Below, piece after piece: positions 1 through 6,095 of a stretch of 8,411 nucleotides of DNA. The notes under the pieces were generated by a model, which was not told the DNA's origin, searched no databases, and saw only the letters and a list, made by a program, of their open reading frames with translations. This stretch comes from Akkermansia sp. (GTDB lineage: Bacteria > Verrucomicrobiota > Verrucomicrobiia > Verrucomicrobiales > Akkermansiaceae): positions 1-8,411 of the forward strand of contig JAFNWZ010000159.1 in the NCBI GenBank assembly GCA_017379255.1, read 5' to 3'. The translations under genes were made by a program, and so were the position numbers. The stretch's first letter is position 1. The number at the start of each line of letters is the position of its first letter.

Positions 1-1
1 C

Positions 2-121
2 GTCAACCGGGTCAAGAACAGTAGCACCAACGCCGCACTCACGCGCTCCGGCATGGCATACATTAACCAGTATCTCTGGCATGGAGACCCCGGTGCGGCT
101 GCAGATTCAACCACCGATTAA
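2..121 (+). CDS. 3' end of an unidentified upstream gene (partial)
   Basis: Reading from base 2, 39 codons run without a stop to TAA at 119-121, 21 bp before the next start codon. The visible peptide ends in GDPGAAADSTTD and includes the stretch MAYINQYLW. It has no membrane segment or motif that I recognise. The same strand and the short gap to the TPR gene suggest that the two are co-transcribed. The product cannot be named from this tail. The support is the open frame abutting the next gene and the absence of any better reading, so it could still be a chance open frame. Confidence 0.6.
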   Translation, partial: VNRVKNSSTNAALTRSGMAYINQYLWHGDPGAAADSTTD

Positions 122-142
122 CCCTTTCCGCCCCATTCCGCC

Positions 143-2575
143 ATGAAACCTCAGCTCCTGCTCTCCCTCTCATTGCTGGCAGCCTGTGCAGCCCAGGCCG
201 ATACCACCCAGGCAGCCAACCTGGTGCGGGAAGGGAAACCGGCAGATGCGCTGAACGCGCTGCATAACCAGAGCTCACCCGAAGCCGCCTTCTGGAAAGG
301 GCGGGCGCTCATCGACCTCGGCCGCCTGCGTGAAGCCGCAGCAGCACTGGCCCAAGTGCCGGCAGAGCACGAACTGTACCCCTATGCAGCCAAGGCGCTG
401 TTGTACTGCGCCTGGAAAAGCGAAAGCGTAGATTTTGCCGTCATCGCTACCCCCATGGCCACGAGCAACAACCCTGAAATTGCAGAACTGGCTACAGCCG
501 CCCTGGCCGAATTCTGGCTCCGGCAACCCCGCAGCCAGGACAATTCAGCCCTGGAACGCCTGCACCGCATGGCGGCAGACAACCCGGAACTGAAGCCCCT
601 GCTCCAGCTGCTCGAAATCGACAATCTGCGGCTGCGCGGCGAGTTTGACAAAGCCATTGCGCTTTGCCGTGAAATGGAGGCGGATACCACGCTCCCCCTC
701 ATCATGCGCCACCGCGTGCGCCTCTCCCTCTCCTCCGTCTACTACACGAAGGAAGAATCCCAGCCAGGTAAAGATGCCCAGGCAACAGCAGGCTGCCCCC
801 TGCCCCTCCTGGGCGGAGACGAGGCAACCACCCCCATGGATTACGATGACGGCAAGGGTGAAGAAACCCTGTTGCATTTCATCTCCTCCCACCCGGATTC
901 CCCCTTACTGGAAGAAGCATTCCGCCGCCTGCAGAAGCGCCAGGCCTTCCAGAACAGTGAATACGCGCGCACCAAACTGAAGGAATGGGCAGCAGAACCG
1001 CTCAAATCAAACCGGGCAGCCACAGCCTTACTTATACTGCAGCACCTGCTCATTCCGGAGGACACAGACCAGGAACTGTCTATTGATGTCACCTGTGCCA
1101 ACACTGCCGCTGCCACCTGCCCGAATGAAGCCGCCACGCGCACCATCCTGGTGGAGCAGACCCGCTGGTTCATCAACCGCAATCAACCCCATGAAGCGCT
1201 CCTGTACCTGGGAATGATTCGCAGCAACGATGTGGTCAAGGATTTCATCGAAACCCAGCTGCACGACCCCAAACTTCCCTCGACGGCACAGGCTTACCTG
1301 GACTGCGCGCGCAACGCCCCCGAGAACCTGCGGCCTGCAGCACTGAAAAACGCGCTGCTCAGCGCCCTGATATCCGGCGATTCAGCAGTGCAGGAAACCG
1401 TGCTCAACATGCCGGATATAACCCCGGCGCTGCATTACGACCTGCTGAGCACCCGCGCCGCCTACCTGCTCGACAAAAGCCCCGGCCAGGCGCAGGCAGA
1501 TCTGGACCTGCTCCTTTCCATCCCTGCGCCAACGCTGGATATGCAGGCAGATGTGGAAATGGACCAGGCATACCTGCACATGCTGCACACCCCGGATTCC
1601 GCACTGGAACTCCTTCACAAGAGCAAAATCAACACCCATCTGACCAGGCTTTCCCCCGAACGCCAGCTGCGCTTCATTGCCTTGCAGGAAGAATCGCTGC
1701 GCCGGATTTCCGGCACCACTGGTAACCTGAATGCCAACCAGGAAAGCATTGAGCTCATCCGCCAGGCCGCAGGAAAGGTGAAAGCCCCGCATGTGGTTGC
1801 CGTTCTCACCTTACACCTGGCCAGTCTGCAATCAACGAACGGGCAATACCCGGAGGCGCTTCGTACCCTCAACTCGCTGTTGCGAAAATACCCGAGAACC
1901 GATTTTGCCCCCCGGGCGCTCTACATGTCAGCCCGCGTTTCAGAACTCATCGGCACGCTGGATTCTCTGAAACGCGCTGTTGCGCTGTACGAAAACTGCG
2001 CAAGCCGCAGCTCTGAGTTAAACATCAAAGCCAACACCCGCCGCGCAGCTGTTCTTCTGCGTCTGGGCAAGCACGAGGAAGCAGAACAAAGCCTTACCTA
2101 CCTGCTCCGCAAGAATCCGGATATGCGGATTCAGGATAAATTGCTGGTTAATGCGGTTCTGGCTAATAACCAGGCGCTTCTCGGCACAGAAGAAGGCCGC
2201 CGAGAAGCCGTGCGCATTGCTGGAGAATATCTCACCAGCCCGGAGCTGACCACCTGGTGGCGCTTCCGCGCACTGCTGCACCACGCCACCCTCTGCGCCC
2301 GTGCCGGCATGCGAGAACAAGCGCTTGCCGATTACCGCGAAGTGCTTTCCCTCCAGCCGGCAACCGGCAAATCCCCCACCGAAGCCGAATGGTCCGTGCT
2401 GTACAGCGCAGGCTCCGGGGCGGTTGCAGAACTTCTGGAACTGAAACAATACCCCGCCGCGGCTGACATGGCAGACCAGATTGCCAACTGGAATAAAAAC
2501 GAAGCAAGCCTCAGCCGCCGCCGCCAGTTCTCTGACTGGGCACAATTCATCCGGCAAACCTATTTTGTCAACTGA
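143..2575 (+). CDS. exported TPR-repeat protein, possible lipoprotein
   Basis: An 810-residue protein with a short Sec-type signal at the N-terminus: K2, a hydrophobic core over residues 5-14, then LAAC (12-15), which fits a lipobox. An alternative signal-peptidase I site lies after AQA (17-19). The rest is mostly helix-pair repeats of TPR type. The clearest are near residues 25-100, 565-585 (PEALRTLNSLLRKYP), 629-662 (LLRLGKHEEAEQSLTYLLRK) and 710-740 (CARAGMREQALADYREVLSL). Two low-complexity linkers rich in G, D, T and A interrupt the array near residues 207-232 and 313-330. TPR proteins act as protein-binding scaffolds, so this one probably works in the periplasm or at the inner face of the outer membrane. 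Partners are unknown. The ATG at 143 is chosen because the signal peptide begins there; no Shine-Dalgarno sequence precedes it. Family assignment is firm, function is not. Confidence 0.85.
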   Translation: MKPQLLLSLSLLAACAAQADTTQAANLVREGKPADALNALHNQSSPEAAFWKGRALIDLGRLREAAAALAQVPAEHELYPYAAKALLYCAWKSESVDFAVIATPMATSNNPEIAELATAALAEFWLRQPRSQDNSALERLHRMAADNPELKPLLQLLEIDNLRLRGEFDKAIALCREMEADTTLPLIMRHRVRLSLSSVYYTKEESQPGKDAQATAGCPLPLLGGDEATTPMDYDDGKGEETLLHFISSHPDSPLLEEAFRRLQKRQAFQNSEYARTKLKEWAAEPLKSNRAATALLILQHLLIPEDTDQELSIDVTCANTAAATCPNEAATRTILVEQTRWFINRNQPHEALLYLGMIRSNDVVKDFIETQLHDPKLPSTAQAYLDCARNAPENLRPAALKNALLSALISGDSAVQETVLNMPDITPALHYDLLSTRAAYLLDKSPGQAQADLDLLLSIPAPTLDMQADVEMDQAYLHMLHTPDSALELLHKSKINTHLTRLSPERQLRFIALQEESLRRISGTTGNLNANQESIELIRQAAGKVKAPHVVAVLTLHLASLQSTNGQYPEALRTLNSLLRKYPRTDFAPRALYMSARVSELIGTLDSLKRAVALYENCASRSSELNIKANTRRAAVLLRLGKHEEAEQSLTYLLRKNPDMRIQDKLLVNAVLANNQALLGTEEGRREAVRIAGEYLTSPELTTWWRFRALLHHATLCARAGMREQALADYREVLSLQPATGKSPTEAEWSVLYSAGSGAVAELLELKQYPAAADMADQIANWNKNEASLSRRRQFSDWAQFIRQTYFVN

Positions 2576-2665
2576 TGTCCGCCATTCCCCTGTCCCCCCA
2601 TTCTGCCATGGCGGGGGCACGCGTGCAGTTGCGGGAGAAATCGTGAACCCTGTCCTGCTTTATGC

Positions 2666-2694
2666 TTGCATGCACCGCATGAAATTGATAGAAT
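2666..2694 (+). promoter_or_regulatory. candidate sigma70-type promoter for the 2701 gene
   Basis: TTGCAT (2666-2671) and TAGAAT (2689-2694) are separated by 17 bp. The -10 box matches the TATAAT consensus at five of six positions; the -35 box only at TTG. A start of transcription 6-8 bp after the -10 box would fall at about 2700-2702, on the ATG at 2701, which would make the mRNA leaderless. If translation instead starts at the in-frame ATG at 2749, the leader would be about 48 nt. Inference from sequence only. Confidence 0.35.
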
Positions 2695-2700
2695 TCGCCC

Positions 2701-3282
2701 ATGCTTTTTGAACGGGAAACAGTAACACCTCACGGGCGCCTCGCGACCATGGAAGAACTGTTCGCCCGCGTGGCCCGGCGCGAAACAACCACCTACGAAC
2801 CGGGGCGGGTACCCGTTGAGGCACTGGAGGCCTTCGGCAACCTGGAAACCCCGCTGCGCTACATGCTGGAAGCCGCTTCTTCCGGCTGCAAAGACCGCAC
2901 CCGGCTTGCCCAGTTGCGTAAGGTGGAGAAATGCCTCAATACCCTGCCCGATGCACTGATGACCAGTCTTTCTGCCGGGCCGGAGGAGAACTGGATGTGC
3001 ATGTTCCGCCACCTGTTGCAGCTGCATACCCTTTTGACGGATGCCGGCATCGGCACGGACGCGGCGGAATATTCCACACTGCTGCAGAAGATGGTGCAAC
3101 TGGCAGAAACCGTCTCCCAGGCAGCGGCAGTGGAAATCAGCCCAGCCTCCATGTTCACCCTGCTGCTCATGCAGGTGGAAATGCAGCGGATCAACGCCCC
3201 CCGCAAGCGCCGCAAGGCCACCCGCAAACGCCGCAAGGCCAAAACCAGGAAAACGGCCGCTTCGCAGAAAAAAGAACCCTGA
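2701..3282 (+). CDS. hypothetical protein with lysine/arginine-rich C-terminal tail
   Basis: A 193-residue soluble protein that I do not recognise. Residues 1-160 read as mainly amphipathic helices (for example LRYMLEAASS, MFRHLLQLHTLL and LLQKMVQLAETV) with no signal peptide or membrane segment. Residues 168-185 form a dense basic tail, two copies of a heptad RKRRKA(T/K) with 13 of 18 residues Lys or Arg, followed by KTAASQKKEP. Such tails bind nucleic acid in histone-H1-like and AlgP-like bacterial proteins, so DNA or RNA association is a reasonable guess, though the core shows no known binding fold. No Shine-Dalgarno sequence precedes the ATG at 2701. The in-frame ATG at 2749 (residue 17) is an alternative start and also lacks one. 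The gene stands alone after a 125-bp gap and ends inside the shared terminator hairpin. Confidence 0.75.
   Translation: MLFERETVTPHGRLATMEELFARVARRETTTYEPGRVPVEALEAFGNLETPLRYMLEAASSGCKDRTRLAQLRKVEKCLNTLPDALMTSLSAGPEENWMCMFRHLLQLHTLLTDAGIGTDAAEYSTLLQKMVQLAETVSQAAAVEISPASMFTLLLMQVEMQRINAPRKRRKATRKRRKAKTRKTAASQKKEP
3200..3241 (+). repeat. 21-bp tandem duplication encoding the basic tail
   Basis: Bases 3200-3220 and 3221-3241 are adjacent copies that differ at one base (cccgcaaG versus cccgcaaA). The unit is seven codons, so the duplication keeps the frame and yields the two RKRRKA(T/K) heptads at residues 168-181 of the hypothetical protein. Confidence 0.9.
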
Positions 3283-3300
3283 TGGTGAATCAGGGCTTTT
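3268..3300. terminator. bidirectional intrinsic terminator between convergent genes
   Basis: CCCTGAT (3277-3283) and ATCAGGG (3289-3295) form a perfect 7-bp stem with loop GGTGA. On the plus strand it is followed by CTTTT (3296-3300). On the minus strand the run of A at 3268-3273 becomes a T tract. AAAAG (3270-3274) could also pair with CTTTT across a two-base bulge. The plus-strand stop (TGA, 3280-3282) and the minus-strand stop (TGA, complement of 3290-3292) lie in opposite arms and pair base for base. It should end both the hypothetical gene and the yqeY-to-dnaJ operon. Confidence 0.8.
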
Positions 3301-4036
3301 CTGTTTCAGCAGAAGGCTCAGAGAAATCACAATGCTGCAGGTAATAGGCAGCGGCTTTATTGCCCTGTGCAGCAGCTTTTTCCCACCACACACGCGCGGC
3401 AGAGCGGTTTTTCTGCACCCCGGCGCTGCCGGAATACAGGAGCAGCCCCAGGCGCAACTGAGCGCGGGCATCCCCCGCAGCTGCGGCTTGTTCTAAATCT
3501 GCCCGCATAGAGGCCAGCCGCGCACGCACCAAATCATCCGGCGGCTCCTGCTTTTCCGATTTGGGCAGCGGCGCTGAATGGCTGATGCTCACCGGGCGCA
3601 TCACAAAAGGAAGCAGCGCACTCACCCAGAACAGGCAGATGAGGGCTGATACCCACCAGGGCATCTTGCGCCGCACGGGCAGCAGCCCGAAGTGGCGGCG
3701 TACAGCCCGAGGCCGGCGTTCATCACGCGCCCGGCCTGCACGTGCCGCCCGGGCAGAAAAGCGCACCGTCCGCTGCATTTCTGCCAGTTCCGGGGCATCC
3801 GCATAACGCAGGTTCCGTTCACGGGCCTCATCATACAGGCGGCGTTCCTGTTCATCACCCAGGATGCGGTACGCCTCGGCTACCAGTTTGAAGCGTTCCT
3901 CCGCGGCAGCATTCCCGGCATTCAAATCGGGGTGGTATTTCTTAGCCTGGCGGTAATATGCCTGTTTCAGCTCTGCCGGTGTGGCAGTAGCCGGTACTTC
4001 CAGCAATTCATAATAATCCGGGCGCATCATCGTCAT
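3290..4036 (-). CDS. membrane-anchored J-domain protein with Sel1-like repeat
   Basis: With the ATG at 4036 the product has 248 residues. Residues 6-70 are a J domain: DYYELLEVPATATPAELKQ, then KKYHPDLN with the Hsp70-stimulating HPD at 35-37, then FKLVAEAYRILGDEQERRLYD. An Arg/Ala-rich linker (about 94-124) leads to one transmembrane helix at 126-146. After a Pro-rich spacer, residues 183-235 form a Sel1-like repeat (GDARAQLRLGLLLYSGSAGV, then WWEKAAAQGNKAAAYYLQ). Positive charges before the helix place the J domain in the cytoplasm and the Sel1 part in the periplasm. It lacks the zinc and C-terminal domains of DnaJ itself, so it is a specialised co-chaperone that would recruit DnaK to the membrane. 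The start is chosen because the preceding gene's stop overlaps it as TGATG. A GTG at 4048 and ATGs at 4030 and 4027 are alternatives. Confidence 0.85.
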   Translation of the reverse strand: MTMMRPDYYELLEVPATATPAELKQAYYRQAKKYHPDLNAGNAAAEERFKLVAEAYRILGDEQERRLYDEARERNLRYADAPELAEMQRTVRFSARAARAGRARDERRPRAVRRHFGLLPVRRKMPWWVSALICLFWVSALLPFVMRPVSISHSAPLPKSEKQEPPDDLVRARLASMRADLEQAAAAGDARAQLRLGLLLYSGSAGVQKNRSAARVWWEKAAAQGNKAAAYYLQHCDFSEPSAETEKP

Positions 4037-4848
4037 CAGGAAATCCACTCATGAGCAAAGGCCAGTATGCTGCGCTGCGGGCTCCACCCCAGCGCCCTCA
4101 GGCGGCTGCAATCCACATGCATATCAGACACCCCGCGGGCTGAAGGCCCAGCAGCCTCCTGTTCGGCCTCAATGTGAAACGCGGCCTCCAGCAGCCCATA
4201 GATGGAACTCCTGGTAAAACTCTCCCCGCTCACATTAAACAAGCCCTCCTGCAGCCAGGGCTGCGTGCCCAGCAGCAGCAAGGCCTGCACCGCATCATCC
4301 CGGTGCAGGTAGTTCAACCGCCGCCCGGCACCGCCCGGCAAGCCGGGCAAGGCCTTGAAAAAGCGGCGCAGCAGCTCGCAGCGCCCCGGGCCATACAGCG
4401 GAGCCAGCCGCGCCACCACGCCGCCGCCCTGCAGCACCACAGCCTCTGCCTGCAGCAAAATCTGCGCGCGCTCCGACACCGCGCGCGGCGGGGTCTCCTC
4501 CGTCACCGTTTCGCCCCCCTGCCCGGCATACACCGAAGTAGAGGAACAGAACACCACACGCACCCCGCTGAGCATGGCCACCAGTTTTTCCACCGGTTCC
4601 AGGTATGCGCGACGATAATCCGCCGGCGTGCCACCATGCGTAGCTGCGCAGCAGAACACCATATCCGGCACCAGCCGCTGCAACGCATGGCGCAGCAGGG
4701 AGGCATCCCCCGCGCTGCCGCGCAGATTAGCCACGGCTGCGGGGTCAATGGTCAGAACCCGGGCACCCTCCCCGCGGCAGGTTTCTGCCAGCGCAGCGCC
4801 CAGAAATCCCGCCCCGATTACCCACACGCTGTGGCCCTGCAGGTTCAT
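4036..4848 (-). CDS. atypical extended-SDR NAD(P)-binding protein, YeeZ-like
   Basis: A 270-residue Rossmann protein of the NAD-dependent epimerase/dehydratase type. The dinucleotide-binding loop is GAGFLG (12-17), with an acidic residue D35 after beta-2. SSTSVYAG (102-109) matches the active-site serine/threonine strand, YGPGR (152-156) follows the next strand, and NYLHRDDA (179-186) matches the usual conserved H-x-D-D helix start. The catalytic YxxxK is absent: where the Tyr and Lys belong, in the segment SERAQILLQAE (125-135), R127 and L131 stand. Length and motifs recall the E. coli YeeZ group, which from memory has the same SSTSVYG and a degenerate catalytic helix. The substrate is unknown; a binding or regulatory role is possible. 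Its ATG overlaps the ispD stop as ATGA, and its stop overlaps the dnaJ-like start, so it is probably translationally coupled on both sides. GGAAG 8-10 nt upstream is a weak ribosome site. Confidence 0.8.
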   Translation of the reverse strand: MNLQGHSVWVIGAGFLGAALAETCRGEGARVLTIDPAAVANLRGSAGDASLLRHALQRLVPDMVFCCAATHGGTPADYRRAYLEPVEKLVAMLSGVRVVFCSSTSVYAGQGGETVTEETPPRAVSERAQILLQAEAVVLQGGGVVARLAPLYGPGRCELLRRFFKALPGLPGGAGRRLNYLHRDDAVQALLLLGTQPWLQEGLFNVSGESFTRSSIYGLLEAAFHIEAEQEAAGPSARGVSDMHVDCSRLRALGWSPQRSILAFAHEWIS

Positions 4849-5513
4849 GCCCGGTGCTTCCAGATGAGTTCCGCCAGTTCCAGATCCCCCGGCAGGGTAA
4901 TTTTCAGGTTCACACCGCCGGAAACCAGCCGTGTGGGCACCCCCATGGCCTCCACCGCGGAGACCTCATCGGTCACCACCAGCGCATGCGCCTTCACAAA
5001 ATCATACGCCTGTTGCAGCATATCCAGGCGGAAAATCTGCGGGGTCTCCATGCCCCATAAATTATCACGGCTCACCTTCTCAGGCAGCGAGAATCCGGCA
5101 GCATCCGCGCGTTTCAGCGTATCCACCACCGGGTGCGCACAAGCCGCGGCCCCTGTCTCACCGGCCGCATCCAGACAAGCCCGGATGCCCTCCGGCGTAA
5201 TCAGCGGGCGCGCGCCATCATGCACGGCCACCATTCGCGTGCCCGCTGGAAGCGCTGCCAGCCCGGCAGCCACGGAATCCTGCCGCTCAACACCGCCATC
5301 CACCCGGCTGACGGGAACCGGAAACGAAGCTGCAGCCAGCCCGGTTTCCACCCAGCGGCTTTCCGGGCACACCACCACCACCGCCGCCGCACCGGCAGCC
5401 ACAAAGGCATCCACACTGCGGCGCAGCACCGGCGCACCATCCAGATGCGCGGCCAGCTTATCGAATCCGGCGCGGCGGGAACTGCCCGCCGCCACGATGA
5501 CGGCACAGAACAT
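4845..5513 (-). CDS. ispD: 2-C-methyl-D-erythritol 4-phosphate cytidylyltransferase
   Basis: A 222-residue cytoplasmic enzyme that joins CTP and MEP to give CDP-ME and pyrophosphate, the third step of the MEP isoprenoid pathway. The nucleotide-binding loop is AAGSSRRAGFDK (8-19), with basic residues R13, R14 and K19 in the usual places. VHDGARP (97-103), the DT-K segment (131-134), RDNLW (149-153), TPQIF (157-161), TDE (181-183) and KITLPGD (204-210) are the family signatures in the expected order. The length is close to the usual 225-240 residues and there is no IspF fusion. No ispF or other MEP gene is in view. It lies 18 bp after yqeY and shares ATGA with the SDR gene. Coding GC is very high locally (45 of 60 bases at 5341-5400). 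The assignment is secure. Confidence 0.95.
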   Translation of the reverse strand: MFCAVIVAAGSSRRAGFDKLAAHLDGAPVLRRSVDAFVAAGAAAVVVVCPESRWVETGLAAASFPVPVSRVDGGVERQDSVAAGLAALPAGTRMVAVHDGARPLITPEGIRACLDAAGETGAAACAHPVVDTLKRADAAGFSLPEKVSRDNLWGMETPQIFRLDMLQQAYDFVKAHALVVTDEVSAVEAMGVPTRLVSGGVNLKITLPGDLELAELIWKHRA

Positions 5514-5531
5514 GGCTTCAGAAAAGAACTA

Positions 5532-5987
5532 TCAGTTCAGGCGGGAGCCCACCAGCTGGGAAAGCAGCTTACCGGGAGCGCGACCCTCCGTACGGGTCTG
5601 CATCTCCTTCATCACGCGGCCCATATCCTTCTTGCTGGTAGCGCCCAGCTCAGCAATCACCGCTTCCAGCACAGGGAGGATTTCCGCCTCGGTCATCTCG
5701 CTGGGCAGCAGAGCCGCCAGCACGCCGATTTCAGCCTGTTCCTTCTCCACCTGCTCAGTGCGGCCGGCCTGGGCATAAAGCGCAATGGCATCCTCGCGCT
5801 GCTTAATCTGCTTGCGAACCACGTTCTGCTCTTCGGCTGGCGTCAGTTCAGCCGTCACACTGCCCTTGGTCAGGCGGGCATTCTGCAGGGCAGCCTTCAA
5901 TCCGCGCAGTGCACCCAGCGCCACCGTATCCTTCGCCTTCATGGCGGTCTTCATTCCTTCCGTAATCTGATTATCCATTGCACTCAT
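5532..5987 (-). CDS. yqeY: GatB/YqeY domain-containing protein
   Basis: A 151-residue helical protein of the YqeY family, related to the C-terminal tRNA-binding region of the GatB amidotransferase subunit. Signatures in order are MKTAMKAKD (12-20), LRGLKAALQN (27-36), KQREDAIALYAQAGR (62-76) followed by EKEQAEIGVLAALLPSEMTEAE, then SKKDMGRVMKEM (118-129) and GRAPGKLLSQLV (135-146). The length is the family norm (about 148). The stand-alone family's role is not settled; a tRNA or translation link is inferred from GatB. It is the first gene of the four-gene operon. The ATG at 5987 follows a GGGGGT stretch that ends 4 bases upstream. The ATG three codons in (5978) is an alternative with a longer spacing. 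Confidence 0.93.
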   Translation of the reverse strand: MSAMDNQITEGMKTAMKAKDTVALGALRGLKAALQNARLTKGSVTAELTPAEEQNVVRKQIKQREDAIALYAQAGRTEQVEKEQAEIGVLAALLPSEMTEAEILPVLEAVIAELGATSKKDMGRVMKEMQTRTEGRAPGKLLSQLVGSRLN

Positions 5988-6095
5988 AGTACCCCCATTA
6001 AATCATGACCACGCGCGCATGCGCAAGGCTGAAATGATATCCATGACAAACCCCATTGGAAAAGGACTGGTATCATAGCATTCCAACCGCCCGGT
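5988..6095 (-). other. intergenic region between the repeat-protein gene and yqeY
   Basis: It contains two weak, overlapping signals read on the minus strand. First, GGAATG (complement of 6079-6084) and CAGTCC (complement of 6064-6069) can form a 6-bp stem with one mismatch and a 9-nt loop, followed by TTTT (complement of 6060-6063), a possible terminator for the repeat-protein gene. Second, TGCTATGAT (complement of 6072-6080) fits an extended -10 promoter element without a clear -35, and would give yqeY a leader of roughly 75-80 nt. The two overlap, so at most one may be real. A perfect 10-bp palindrome GCGCATGCGC lies at 6015-6024. No RNA gene is seen. Confidence 0.35.

Noticed and set aside
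2594..2616. GC-rich hairpin (CCCCCCAT pairing with ATGGCGGGGG) after the TPR gene
   Set aside because: The stem is plausible, with one bulged base, but no run of T follows on either strand, so there is too little to call an intrinsic terminator.
2560..3471. 303-codon open frame on the minus strand
   Set aside because: It runs across the end of the TPR gene, the opposite-strand 2701 gene, the terminator and the 3' end of the dnaJ-like gene. It shows no recognisable motif.
4321..4348. Tandem CCGCCCGGCA (two copies) and an inverted GCCCGGC/GCCGGGC pair
   Set aside because: It lies inside the SDR coding region and encodes a Pro-Gly-rich loop. The 2-base loop is too tight for a full stem and no T tract follows, so I do not call a terminator or regulatory site.
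5368..5394. CCACCG/CCG microsatellite-like run
   Set aside because: It encodes the Ala/Val beta-strand of IspD (residues 40-48) and is explained by codon bias in a GC-rich gene.
4174..5778. 534-codon open frame on the plus strand
   Set aside because: It lies antisense across the SDR gene, ispD and part of yqeY, which all have clear family motifs. Its translation is a low-complexity mix of Arg, Ala, Ser, Pro and Thr, typical of a GC-rich shadow frame.
5133..6008. 291-codon open frame on the plus strand
   Set aside because: It is antisense to ispD and yqeY, whose conserved residues are unambiguous. Its composition is rich in His, Arg and Gln, as expected of a shadow.
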